Shown here piece after piece: positions 41,484 through 52,562 of a stretch of DNA of 64,000 bases (position 1 is its first letter; every line of letters starts with the position of its first letter). A program made the translations under genes and the position numbers. This DNA is from Homarus americanus (lineage: Eukaryota > Arthropoda > Malacostraca > Decapoda > Nephropidae), in the NCBI RefSeq assembly GCF_018991925.1, contig NW_024753828.1, positions 1,784,014-1,848,013 of the forward strand. The letters are read 5' to 3'. The notes under the pieces were generated by a model. It was not told the origin of the DNA, made no database searches, and saw only the letters and a program-made list of their open reading frames with translations.

Positions 41484-41513
41484 TGTTGTGTTGTGTTGTG
41501 TTGTGTTGTGTTG
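41484..41513 (+). repeat. (TTGTG)n pentamer run
   Basis: Six TTGTG units in a row in the TTF2-like intron. Confidence 0.9.
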
Positions 41514-41694
41514 TCAAAGTAAGAGAAACAATTGAAACCCTGCAATTGTGTGTAAATGAACCAGAAAGTCAGATCAGGGACTTGGTCACAATTTTTGTGG
41601 TACAGGTACCATATGGCAGCAGGGTCTACCATTAGACAACACATTATGCTGCCAATATCTTCCTAGGCAGTAGTACCTCCCTGTTTGATAGCTG

Positions 41695-42190
41695 CCTACT
41701 ACCAACAACACTCACCACCACAACACTCATCCCCACCATCAACACTCATCACCACCAACAACACTCATCCCCACCAACACTCATCACCACCAACAACACT
41801 CATCACCACTCACCATCACAACACTCACCATCACAACACTCACCACCACAACACTCATCACCACCACAACACTCATCACCACCAACAACACTCATCCCCA
41901 CCATCAACACTCGCCACCACAACACTCATCCCCACCATCAACACCACAACACTCATCACCACCAACAAGACTCACCAGCAGCACCACCACCACAACACTC
42001 ACCCTCAACCCCACCACAACACTCACAACTCATCACCACCACAAAACTCACCCTCACCACTCATCACAAAACTCACCCCCACCACCAACACTCATCACCA
42101 CAACCAGCACTCATCACTACCACCAGCACTCATCACTACCACCAACACTCACCAGCACCACCACAACACTCATCACCACAACCCCCCCCC
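41695..42190. repeat. Minisatellite array 1 (ACACTCATCACCACCAACA type)
   Basis: Units of about 19 bp built from CACTCATC, ACCACCA and ACAA. It ends in poly-C and CACACA (42182-42203). The reading frame through it (His/Thr/Asn-rich) is a repeat artefact. Confidence 0.92.
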
Positions 42191-42252
42191 CCCACACACA
42201 CACGACCTGCACAAACAAGATGCCCTAATTCTGCTGAGTGTATGGTTTAGAG

Positions 42253-43180
42253 CAGGGGTGTCAAACTCATTTGCCAAGGCAGGCCAGATTTAATACGAGT
42301 ACACAGTATTGCGGGCCAAGTAACATAATTATGAGCACTTTGCAATCACCTCTTAGGCGAGTTGTACGACAAAATAAAAAAAGGTGGATTTAGTCTGCGC
42401 TCGTGCGAAACCCTTAAAAACAAACATATCAAGTGTTTACTAACCTTGATCAATCTTATTGTTTGCTACTCCTGCTTCCTGATAATTGGCACCTCTTGGT
42501 GTGGACCAGTGCATCAAAGTTTGGCACTAACGACTGAGCTGTAGCAACCTTCAGTATTGAATTAAGGTGCGCATCAGTAAGTTGAGACCGAAGCCGAGAC
42601 TTGTTCAAGTTCATCACAGAAAAGAGTTGTTCACTGACATATGTACTTCCGAACATTGACATAATCTTTGAGGCAAAACAATTAATCCTGGGATAATTTG
42701 GTCCAAAATATTGATAAAATGTGCCAACATCAACACGCGAAAACTTGTTCCTCAACACTGAATCACACTGGAGCTCAATTAATTCTTACTGAAGATGTTC
42801 TGGTACCTCAATAACACCAACAGAGAATGGGTCCCGAAAAATGAAAAAATCCTTCTCAAGTCTTTTAAAGTCAGCAAATCTTTCTTGGAATGCATTCATT
42901 AATTTGGAAATCTTGATGCAGTACTTTTTTGTGTTGATATCAGCATGAAACTCAGGTGTGCCTTGCAGGAACTTCAAGGTCGGAAAGTGAGAAAGATTAC
43001 TCTCTGATAGTTGCCGTTCAAAAAGCTGATGTTGATTGAGTATTTTGTTCTAGGAAACAGCAACTATTTTATTCGGCTGAGGGATACACTCACTATTTAG
43101 TTTTAGCTCCTCAAGGTAAGGCTAAAGCAGCAAATGGGCCGCATGCAACAGTGTGTCGGGCCGCATGTTTGACACCCCTG
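42253..43180 (-). mobile_element. hAT element, 928 bp, longer relative of 25584-26270
   Basis: The ends CAGGGGTGTCAAACTCATTT and, inverted, CAGGGGTGTCAAACATG are the same family. The 8-bp duplication GTTTAGAG stands at 42245-42252 and 43181-43188. It contains a transposase remnant on the minus strand. Confidence 0.95.
42456..42977 (-). pseudogene. hAT transposase C-terminal half in the 42253-43180 element
   Basis: Minus-strand frames have CIKISKLMNAFQERFADFKR (42786-42977), then VDVGTFYQYFGPNYPRINCF and MSMFGSTYVSEQLFSVMNLN, then KSRLRSQLTDAHLNSILKVA (42456-42758). The second is the hAT dimerisation motif. Sequence differs from the 25864 copy at few residues (TDAHL against TDVHL). It keeps more of the protein, but a stop near 42780 separates the parts and the N-terminal catalytic region is missing. 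Confidence 0.88.
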
Positions 43181-43189
43181 GTTTAGAGG

Positions 43190-43725
43190 GTGGCGTGGCC
43201 GCCTGGCCTCCATGATGCAGATCGCCCTCTCGAGTGATGCTATGAGGACCAGCCCTCTGTGGTGAACACCGACTCCCAATCCTGGCCGAGTTTTGTGCTG
43301 GAACAATTTACACAGTACTATTGTCCCTTGGAACATCATACTGTACTGGTTCGCATTGAGCAGCACTTGTAAGTACAGCCAAAGTGATGACATACCCCTC
43401 AGTACTGAAATATTGTGGACTAATTATGCCTACTCGTTTCTGCCTTATCTGGAGAAATAAGACATTGCGGAATGAAGTGTAACTAAGATTGATAAGAGTT
43501 AAGAGCTTCGTATCATGTCACTATGCTTAATAATCAATTGTAATTAAGATGAAATAGTCTGAGACTAACTAATTACGTATCAGATAGATCACCATGTAAT
43601 ACTAATGAACGCCTTGTTCTCTGCAGGTTTTGATCACATCAATAAATATTGAATGCGTCAAAAGACGGGTTTCAATCATTCCCTTCGACTTGCCCGTCAC
43701 CTGAACGTCCTTAACCAAGGCGTTT
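43190..43725. other. Spacer without recognised gene
   Basis: Mixed sequence between the hAT element and the second array. No domain is recognised. Confidence 0.35.
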
Positions 43726-43727
43726 AT

Positions 43728-44366
43728 ACTCACCATCACCATCACACTCACCATAAACAACAACACTGACCACCATTAACATCAACACTGACCACCATCA
43801 ACACTCATCACCACCAACAACACTCGCCCTCACCAACAACACTCATCACCACCACAACAATCACACCCACCATCAACGCTCACCCCCACCAACAACGCTC
43901 ACCACCATCAACACTCATCACCAACAACAACACTCACTACCACCATCAACACTCATCACCACCAACAACACTCACCACCACAACACTCATCCCCACCATC
44001 AACACTCATCACCACCAACAACACTCACCACCACAACACTCATCCCCACCATCAACACTCATCACCACCAACAACACTCATCACCACAACACTCATCCCA
44101 CATCACTCATCCCACCAACAACACTCACCACCACAACACTCATCACCACCAACAACACTCACCACCACAACACTCATCCCCACCATCAACACTCATCAGC
44201 ATCATCCTAATACTCAGCCCCCACCAGCAAAACTCACCACCACCACAACACTCACCCCCATCAACAAAATTCATAACCACCACCAACACTGATCACCTCC
44301 ACAACACACACCCCCACCATCAACATTCACCACCAACAACACTCACCACCACCACCACCAACCTCA
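43728..44366. repeat. Minisatellite array 2, same type and orientation as array 1
   Basis: CAACACTCATCACCACCAAC and CAACACTCACCACCACAACA units of about 18-20 bp. It lies beyond the hAT element and may be a continuation of array 1. Confidence 0.92.
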
Positions 44367-44512
44367 GCTATCCTACATCCCTGGATGAGGTAGCTGCTAC
44401 CATCAAACAGATGAAGAATAACAAAGCCACAGGGCCTGATGGAATCCCAGCCGAGGTGTGTAAAGCAGGAGGACCTCTGCTTCCCAGCCGTTTCCACTCT
44501 TTCCTGGAGTAT
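44367..44512 (+). pseudogene. Small reverse transcriptase fragment of a further LINE
   Basis: A frame reads SYPTSLDEVAATIKQMKNNK, then ATGPDGIPAEVCKAGGPLLP. It is the first block of an RT of a non-LTR element (K-x-x-G-P-D-G-I-P-x-E). Only about 48 codons, between two minisatellites. Confidence 0.75.
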
Positions 44513-44544
44513 ACATGTGTTGTCTATATAATTAGCCATCGGAT

Positions 44545-44775
44545 AGGGTGTGTGGGTGGTGTTGGGGCGTGTGGGTGGTGTTGGGGTGTGTGGGTGGTGT
44601 TGGGGCGTGTGGTGGTGTGTGGGTGTGGTGTTGGGGCCTGTGTGAGGTGTGCCAGGTGGTGTTGGGGCGTGTGGGTGGTGTTGGGGCGTGTGGGTGGTGT
44701 TGGGGCGTGTGGGTGGTGTTGGGGCGTGTGGGTGGTGTTGGGGTGTGTGGGTGGTGTTGGGGTGTGCACAGTGGC
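44545..44775. repeat. G-rich 19-bp minisatellite
   Basis: Tandem GTGTGGGTGGTGTTGGGGC units with some GGGGT variants. Runs GGG and GGGG recur every 8-11 bases, which allows G-quadruplex folding on the plus strand (C-rich in the TTF2 transcript). Confidence 0.9.
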
Positions 44776-44789
44776 CCCCAGTACACCCC

Positions 44790-44875
44790 GAAAAAATACT
44801 TGGTATAAGTCTGGACAATCAGCAGGTGTGGACCCCCTTTCCCCTCAAATTGTCCTGAATTTCGAGGGTTTACTG
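44790..44875. repeat. Possible single end of a TA-type element
   Basis: TTTCGAGGGTTTACTGTA (inverse TACAGTAAACCCTCGAAA) has the form of a pogo-type end, CAGTAAACCCTCG plus TA. Its partner end is not obvious; GGTTTACTGTA recurs at 44937. Confidence 0.45.
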
Positions 44876-45287
44876 TAAATGAACCTAGTCCGAACGGGTC
44901 AGGTGTGTCCGTTAAAGATGTTGTCCGTTAAGTTGTGGTTTACTGTAGAGACAGACCTGTATTGTCTTCCCTTCATAGGACAAGGGGCAAAAGGTTTACA
45001 TTCACCCCTTTTAATTACCTTGACTACTGTATATAACAATATATTTTTATATATCAAATTATTATAGAGTATTCTGTGTTTGTAGTTAAATTGTGTTGTG
45101 TAGGTACCATACAGCACTATATTTGAATCTGTAGGAATAATTTTGATTGTTTCAGTATAGAGATCATATTATCCCAGGAAACTGAAAATAAACATAGTGA
45201 AGTTGAGAGGTAAGTAGATAAACACAGCAAACACCAAAGGAATGTTTTTTTTTTTAGTTAATGCTCACCCTTATTACTGAAACTTAC

Positions 45288-45500
45288 CTGTGCCCCTCGG
45301 GGATTCATGTTGAAATCACTGACAATGGCAGGACGCTCCTTGACTAGAACTTTACCAGATATAGTGTGACACTTAATGCCAACTTCTCTTAGATGCATAT
45401 GGACAATATCCAACACTGATGTCCACTGGGAAACAATTACAGACTTTTCTTTCGTTTCCAAACGACGAATTTTTTTAATTTCCTCGATAAGTCGTTCAAT
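45288..45500 (-). CDS. TTF2: TTF2-like gene, exon with the start of helicase lobe 2
   Basis: The 213-nt exon (71 codons, phase 0 at both ends) lies between acceptor CATCAG and donor GTAAGT. It codes IERLIEEIKKIRRLETKEKS, then VIVSQWTSVLDIVHMHLREV, then GIKCHTISGKVLVKERPAIV. VIVSQWTSVLD is the strand near motif IV of the second helicase lobe. The region fits between the exon at 49856-50056 and motif V. Because its length is a multiple of three, skipping it would keep the frame but remove part of the ATPase domain. Confidence 0.92.
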
Positions 45501-48500
45501 CTGATGGAAAAGAATAAATAATTGCATTATCATTTTCAAATGACGAGACATGGAGGATCAATTTTATATCTGATCCTGGATCAGGTAACCTTGTACATGT
45601 ACAGTCAGGTCCCACTTACAGAGTAAACAATTAATTTAAAGAGCAAAATGCGAGTGAAAGACGGACTCCTTGGACCCTCTTGAACCAATTCCTTGTTATT
45701 TCCTCTTTTAATTTACACGCTGTCCTTTTATTTTAAATCACACTATATTCTTTTATTACCAGTAGTTATTCACCAAAACAATAAGAACTTTCAAACATTG
45801 TTTAACTACAATTACTACTAATTATGTCTGAGAGGGAATAATAACAACCAAATAAAGTGGCTAGGGATTGATACTATCATTCAATGTTGCAGAAGCTTAC
45901 AATCATCTTGTTCACTATGTGTGTGTTTTAACACACAAACATTCATACTGTACAGTATTACATTGTTAATGGTGGTGAGTGTTGTTGATATTGGTGGTGG
46001 TGAGTGTTGTTGTTGTTGGTGGTGGTGAGTGTTGTTGTTATTGGTGGAGAGTGTTGTTATTGGTGGTGAGTGTTGTTGTTGGTGGTGGTGGTGTTGTTGA
46101 TAGGTGGTGAGTGTTGTTGTTATTGGTGGTGAGTGTTGTTGGTGGTGGTGAGTGTTTGTTGATATTGGTGGTGAGTGTTGTTGATATTGGTGGTGAGTGT
46201 TGTTGTTATTGGTGGTGAGTGTTGTTGTTATTGGTGGTGAGTGTTGTTGTTATTGGTGGTGAGTGTTATTGTTATTGGTGGTGAGTGTTGTTGATATTGG
46301 TGGTGAGTGTTGTTGTTGTTGGTAGAGTGTTGTTGTTGGTGGTGAGTGTTGTTGTTGTTGGTGGTGAGTGTTGTTGTTGTTGGTGGGGAGTGTTGTTGAT
46401 ATTGGTGGTGAGTGTTGTTGATATTGGTGGTGAGTGTTGTTGTTATTGGTGGTGAGAGTTGTTGTTGTTATTGGTGGTGGTGAGTGTTGTTGTTATTGGT
46501 GGTGGTGAGTGTTGTTGTTATTGGTGGTGGTGGTGTTGTTATTGGTGAGGTGGTGAGTGTTGTTGTTATTGGTGGTGGTGAGTGTTGTTGTTATTGGGTG
46601 GTGGTGAGTGTTGTTGTTGTTGTGTGTGGTGGTGGTGAGTGTTGTTGTTATTGGTGGTGGTGAGTGTTGTTGTTATTGGTGGTGGTGAGTGTTGTTGTTA
46701 TTGGTGGTGGTGAGTGTTGTTGTTATTGGTGGTGAAGTGTTGTTGTTATTGGTGGTGGTGAGTGTTGTTATTGGTGGTGGTGAGTGTTGTTGTTATTGGT
46801 GGTGGTGGTGTTGTTGTTATTGGTGGTGGTGAGTGTTGTTGTGTGGTGGTGGTGAGGTGTTGTTGTTATTGGTGGTGGTGAGTGTTGTTATTGGTGGTGG
46901 TGAGTGTTGTTGTTGTGGTGGTGGTGAGTGTTGTTGTTATTGGTGGTAGTGAGTGTTATTTGTTGTGGTGGTGGTGAGTGTTGTTGTTATTGGTGGTGGT
47001 GAGTGTTGTTGTGTGGTGGTGGTGAGTGTTGTTGTTATTGGTGGTGGTAGTGTTTGTTGTTGTGTGGTGGTGGTGAGTGTTGTTGTGGTGTTGGTGGTGA
47101 GTGTTGTTGTTGTTATTGGTGGTGGTGAGTGTTGTTGTTATTGGTGGTGGGGAGTGTTGTTGTTATTGGTGGTGGGAGTGTTGTTGTTATTGGTGGTGGG
47201 GGTGTTGTTGTTATTGGTGGTGGTAGTGTTGTTGTTATTGGTGGTGGTGAGTGTTATTTGTTATTGGTGGTGGTAGTGTTGTTGTTATTGGTGGTGGTGA
47301 GTGTTGTTGTTATTGGTGGTGGTGGTGAGTGTAGTTGTTGTGGTGGTGGGGAGTGTTGTTGTTATTGGTGGTGGTGAGTGTTGTTGTTGTGTGGTGGTGA
47401 GTGTTGTTGTTATTGGTGGTGGGGAGTGTTGTTGTTATTGGTGGTGGTGAGTGTTGTTGTTATTATTGGTGGTGGTGAGTGTTGTTGTTGTGTGGTGGTG
47501 GTGAGTGTTGTTGTTATTGGTGGTGGTGAGTGTTGTTGTTATTGAGTGGTGGTGAGTGTTGTTGTTATTGGTGGTGGTGAGTTGTTGTTGTGGTGAGTGG
47601 GTGTTGTTGTTGTTGGTGGTGGTGAGTGTTGTTGTTGTTGTTGGTGGTGGTGAGTGTTGTTGTTGTTGGTGGTGGTGAGTGTTGTTGTTGTTGGTGGTGG
47701 GAGTGTTGTTGTTATTGGTGGTGGTAGTGTTGTTATTGGTGGTGGTGAGTGTTGTTGTTGTGAATTAGTGAGTGTTGTTGTTATTGGTGGTGGTGAGTGT
47801 TGTTGTTATTGGTGGTGGTGGTGTTGTTGTTATTGGTGGTGGTAGGTGTTGTTGTTATTGGTGGTGGTAAGTGTTGTTGTTATTGGTGGTGGTGAGTGTT
47901 GTTGTTATTGGTGGTGGTGGGTGTTGTTTGTTATTGGTGGTGGTGGGTGTTGTTGTTATTGGTGGTGGTGAGTGTTGTTGTTGTGGTGGTGAGGTAGAGT
48001 GTTGTTGTTATTGGTGGGTGTTGTTGTTATTGGTGGTGGTGAGTTGTTGTTATTGGTGGTGGTGAGTGTTGTTGTGGTGAGGTGGTGAGTGTTGTTGTTA
48101 TTGGTGGTGGTGAGTGTTGTTGTTATTGGTGTGGTGGTGAGTGTTTGTTTATTGGTGGTGAGTGTTATTTGTTGTGTGGTGGTGGTGAGTTGTTGTTATT
48201 GGTGGTGGTAAGGTGTTGTTGTTGTTGGTGGTGGTGAGTGTTGTTGTTGTTGGTGGTGGTGAGTGTTGTTGTTGGTGGTGGTGAGTGTTGGTGTTGTTGG
48301 TGGTGGGGTGTTATTTGTTATTGGTGGTGGTGAGGTGTTGTTGTTATTGGTGGTGGTGGTGGTGTTGTTTGTTGGTATTGGTGAGGTGGGTGAGTGTTGT
48401 TGTTGTTATTGGTGGTGGTGAGTGTTGTTGTTATTGGTGGTGGTGAGTGTTGTTGTTATTGGTGGTGGTGAGTGTTGTTATTGGTGGTGGTGAGTGTTGT

Positions 48501-49855
48501 TTATTGGTGGTGGTGAGTGTTGTTGTTGTGGTGGTGGTGGTGTTGTTGTTATTGGTGGTGGTGAGTGTTATTTGTTATTGGTGGTGGTGAGTGTTGTTGT
48601 TATTGGTGGGTGTTGTTATTGGTGGTGGTGAGTTGTTGTTATTGGTGGTGGTGAGTGTTGTTGTTATTGGTGGTGGTGAGTGTTGTTGTTATTGGTGGTG
48701 GTGAGTGTTGTTGTTATTGGTGGTGGTGAGTGTTGTTGTTGTTGTTTGTTTATTGGTGGTGGTGAGTGTTGTTGTGTGGTGGTGGTGAGTGTTGTTGTGG
48801 TGTGGTGGGTAGTGTTGTTGTTATTGGTGGTGGTGAGTGTAGTTGTTATTGGTGTGGTGGTGAGTGTAGTTATTGGTGGTGGTGAGTGTTGTTGTTGTTA
48901 TTGGTGAGTGTTATTTGTTGTGGGTGGTGGTGAGTGTTGTTGTTATTGGTGGTAGTGTTATTTGTTATTGGTGGTGGTGAGTGTTGTTATTGGTGGTGGT
49001 GAGTGTAGTTGTTATTGGTGGGTGTTGTTGTTGTGGTGGTGGTGAGTTGTTGTTATTGGTGGTGGTGAGTTGTTGTTATGGGTGGTGAGTGATGTAGTTG
49101 TTATTGGTGGTGGTGGTGTTGTTGTTATTGGTGGTGGTGAGTGTAGTTGTTATTGGTGGTGGTGGTGAGTGTAGTTGTTATTGGTGGTGGTGAGTGTAGT
49201 TGTTGTGGTGGTGGTGAGTGTAGTTGTTATTGGTGGGTATTTGTTGTTATTGGTGGTGGTGAGTTGTTGTTATTGGTGGTGGTGAGTTGTTGTTGCATAG
49301 GTGGTGGTGAGTGTAGTTGTTATTGGTGGTGTTGTTGTTATTGGTGGTGGTGAGTGTAGTTGTTATTGGTGGTGATGGTAGTTGTTATTGGTGGTGGTGA
49401 GTGGTTGTTATTGGTGGTGGTGAGTGTAGTTGTTATTGGTGGTGGTAGTGGTTGGTATGGTGGTGGTGAGTGTAGTTGTTATTGGTGGTGGTGAGTGTTG
49501 TTATTGGTGGTGGTGAGTGTAGTTGTTATTGGTGGTGGTGAGTGTAGTTGTTATTGGTGGTGGTGAGTGTAGTTGTTATTGGTGGTGAGTGAGTGTAGTT
49601 GTGTGGTGGTGGTTAGTTGTTATTGGTGGTGGTGAGTAGTTGTTATTGGTGGACGCTGTACACCACACAGCAACCCAGCCCACACTAACCCTCGCACGGA
49701 TGGAACTGTTTCGGTCCTAGAAAATAGGTACGGAGTTTGAATTTTTGGTACCTAACCGGGCGTCTTATGTCTGGATGGTCGTATGTCGAGTAGGTCGTAA
49801 GTCGAGGTCTACCTGTACTGTATACCACATGATCCCAAGGCATTTTGAATGTTAC
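45501..49855 (-). other. TTF2-like intron (4.35 kb), mostly minisatellite
   Basis: A 3.7-kb GT-rich array fills most of it. The end near 49740-49830 has CTCGACTTAC-type sequence with ACTGTA, which looks like one end of a pogo-type element; no partner end was matched. Confidence 0.7.
45965..49650. repeat. Minisatellite array 3: 3.7 kb, 22-25-bp GT-rich units
   Basis: Units begin GAGTGTTGTTGTTATTGG and end GGT, GGTGGT or GGTGGTGGT, giving 22- and 25-bp periods. The inverse (ACCACCACCAATAACAACAA, plus CACTC) resembles the units of arrays 1 and 2, so this array is complementary to them. Later units often have GAGTGTAGTTGTTATTGG. Many one-base indels suggest assembly noise or natural decay. Frames rich in V, L, C and W are artefacts. 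Confidence 0.95.
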
Positions 49856-50056
49856 CTTGGAGCTTTGTCTTGTTGTCTGGAAGATAGGGTTGTCCATGGT
49901 TAACACCTTCTCCTTAACTTTGTCATCTGCTTGGCGTTTCATCTCCTCTATAGACATGAGGCTCATGTCAGCCATCTGGGATACCAAGTCTAGTTCGAGG
50001 CCATCCTGAACATTAGGATCCATCCCGTCTATTTCTTGACTGTGAGCTTCAACTAT
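49856..50056 (-). CDS. TTF2: TTF2-like gene, exon between helicase lobes
   Basis: The 201-nt exon (67 codons, phase 0) runs from acceptor TTTCAG to donor GTAACA. It codes IVEAHSQEIDGMDPNVQDGL, ELDLVSQMADMSLMSIEEMK and a lysine-rich part, ending TTRQSSK. The acidic linker with LELDLVSQMADMSL fits the variable insert between the LRLRQICCHP motif and helicase lobe 2 in TTF2 proteins. The spliced frame continues from SLIQG in the exon at 53806-53930 and into IERLIEE. Confidence 0.85.
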
Positions 50057-51159
50057 CTGAAATTTGTTTAAATTCATATAAGTTTTCAAAGTACAACAAT
50101 GTTGAAGTTGCCCATAAGCCAGGGGCAGATCCAGGGAAAAAAAAAAAAGAAAAAGAGAGAAAGGGGTCCAAGAAGTTGTGGGTGGGAGAATAAGGCGAGC
50201 GCAGTGCGCCCTACCTGCCCAGCTAGGTGTTGGTGTTTTGGGGTTTTGAGAGACATTGTAAGAAACCCCCCGATTTTTAATCTGACCAATATTATGGGCA
50301 TTTAGAAGCTATGTGCATTTAATATTAGATGTTCTGAAGTCAAGCACTTTTACTATACACAAATGCCTGCATACAATACTACATAAAATAAAAAATATTA
50401 GAATTTTCTGGTGAATAGAGGGGGGGTCCGGACCCCCATGGAACACTCCATAAGCAGCTAATAAAATATAAATAATAAATCCTGAAATCGTATTTTTACA
50501 CCGAGCTGGGCCAAGGCAAGTATACAATGATGAACAAAAGGTTCTCAGGAGCCAAAACCTGTGACTGAAAAGATATACCTTTCCAACCATACCAGAATCC
50601 TCATAAGGAGACACTTGGCATGTCAAACTCCCGTGAGAAAGAACGTTCAGAATCTTTACCACCACATAAGCATGCATATTCCTTGATCCTCATTTGTTTG
50701 GCTCAAACATGAAATAATAGAATGAACCCATTCAATTAAAGTCTGCTCACCCACCAAAATGGGTCCCTAACCCCATTGTCAATACCTGTACATTATTACA
50801 GGTTGTACCTATCTAGTCCGGCAACCTCGGGACCATGGAAATTCACCCTTTTCCTGGATAGATAGTGACTTGTGCTTATGCTTGGAAGCACTAGCACCAC
50901 TTTCTCTGCACCATGGTCTCTTTGAAGACATATTGAAGGGTTAAATGTCGTATAGTAGCTTCTCAAATTTCGCGAGTTTTTAATTCTTAACGTATTTTAT
51001 TGGAAAAAATAAATAAATAAAAATTTTGACGGCGGAAACTTGAATTTCGACGGGTTTGAACGGCCCGCCAACGTGCAGACGACGTGCATAATCGTGTAAA
51101 CAGCGTCATTTCTCTTGTATACAAAAGATTCATTATTGTTTATTACTGAATGGCGTTTT

Positions 51160-51945
51160 TATTGAATTAATGTTTATGTGTGCAAAATGAGCAATACAAT
51201 TCATTAATAATACGTTGAATATTAAAACACACGAGGAAATGACACAGCATTGTTTTCGTTGATTACAAAACCAGTGACTGACTGGTTCTACATATAAAAC
51301 TGAAGAAAATAAGACCTTCGCTGTAGCTGTAGTAAAATTAATATGGTTGTTTTAAGTAATGTTATTTAATGTTAATAAATGGAACAATAGAAGTAGCTAA
51401 TGATAACGGTAAAGAAAAAAGAGAGATCGCGTATGTAAAGTGCGCATGCGCACATGTGAAAACATATCGTCATTACTTTACATAAGAATATGAAAGCAAC
51501 ACTTATTTACTGTTCATATATATTTTAATTAATGTTTCTGAATTTGTTTTTATTGAATTAATGTGTGTGTGTGTGTGTGTGCAAAATTAACAATACAATA
51601 TATTAATAATACGTGGAATATTAGAGGAGACGAGACGGCTGCCGGCATTGTTTAAACCAGCGACTGATTGGTTCTACATATAAAACTGAAGAAAATAAGA
51701 CCCTGATTTTTAGCTGTAGTAAAATTAATGTAAAAAAATTAATATGTTGTTTGAAGTACCTGTAATGTTATTGAATGCTAATAAATGGAACAATATAAGT
51801 AAGCTAACCATAAATGGTAAAAAGAAAAAGTGAGACTGCGCGTATGTAAGTGCGCACATGTGAAAACATATCGTCATTACTCTACATAAGAATATGAAAG
51901 CAACACTTATTTACTGCTCATATATATTGAAGGGTTAAATGTTGT
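51160..51945. repeat. Tandem duplication inside the 50799-52247 element
   Basis: Matching parts: TTTTTATTGAATTAATGT (51158, 51548), GTTCTACATATAAAACTGAA (51283, 51669), AACATATCGTCATTAC (51460, 51866) and GAATATGAAAGCAACACTTA (51486, 51891). The period is close to 390-405 bp. A (GA)n run at 51962-51984 follows. Confidence 0.85.
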
Positions 51946-52020
51946 ACTCTGAATAGACAAGCAGAGAGAGAGAGAGAGAGAGAGCAGCCGAACTGCCGGA
52001 TGTAAACAAACCTTAATTTC

Positions 52021-52140
52021 CCGTGGCTTTTTTTTTAAGGGGATTAGCCCACCCGGGCATAGGTCACTGACCCACATTGGGGCCTGAGGGGCAAAAATGT
52101 AATACTCCTGTAATAATAATAATAATTCAGATAAAAAAAA
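52021..52140 (-). repeat. SINE-like repeat, copy 4, nested in the 50799-52247 element
   Basis: TTTTTTTTTAAGGGGATTAG, CCCACCCGGGCATAGGTCAC, then GGGGCCTGAGGGGC and an ATTATTATTA-type tract. It interrupts the TA-type element, so it is younger. Confidence 0.8.
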
Positions 52141-52562
52141 ATAAAACAAATAATAAAAGCTGCCTATCTACCTATTGGACAAACTAAAATAGTTCTGGAC
52201 CACGGGAGTTCCGACCACAGAATGCCGGACTAGAGAGGTACAACCTGTACCTCCGTTTGGTAGCTGCCTACTACCTACCTACTTTTTTTCAGGAAAGCCG
52301 ATTCTTTTAGGATAATATTTTATTAACCTGGCACCAAATGATCCTAAATTATATGAGAATTGTGGTGGAATCAAAAAGAAGTGCTAAAGGAATCTTGTGG
52401 GAGAGAGGGGGCCATGCTCTGCCAGCTACTCCAATTTAAACATTCGTCTTCCACGTACAAATATACTACTCCTATACGTAACAACAACTGATTTTCTTTA
52501 AACAGTTCAGATAAGCAGTGTTATCCCAAATGCCCCCAATGCTTACCCACCCACCACATATA

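Larger units (their letters stand above)
40663..45287 (-). other. TTF2-like intron (4.6 kb) packed with repeats
   Basis: Contains the dispersed repeat at 41160-41400, a (TTGTG)n run, two minisatellite arrays, a hAT element, a LINE fragment and a G-rich minisatellite, all listed separately. Confidence 0.7.
50799..52247. mobile_element. TA-flanked element with inverted ends, 1449 bp
   Basis: It begins CAGGTTGTACCTATCTAGTC and ends with the near inverse GACTAGAGAGGTACAACCTG. TA stands at 50797-50798 and 52248-52249. Inside, a block of roughly 390 bp is duplicated in tandem (about 51160-51540 and 51549-51945). No transposase is readable. A SINE-like copy is nested at 52021. Confidence 0.88.

Noticed and set aside
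41695..44366. Possible CRISPR array because of repeated short units
   Set aside because: Units are contiguous without unique spacers, in animal intronic DNA. They are minisatellites.
45965..49650. Many Val/Leu/Cys/Trp-rich reading frames
   Set aside because: They follow the minisatellite period and break at each indel; no protein family.
45600..49830. A single pogo-type element spanning array 3 (CAGTCAGGTCCCAC at 45602, and an ACTGTA end at 49829)
   Set aside because: The two ends do not match each other well enough; more likely separate remnants.
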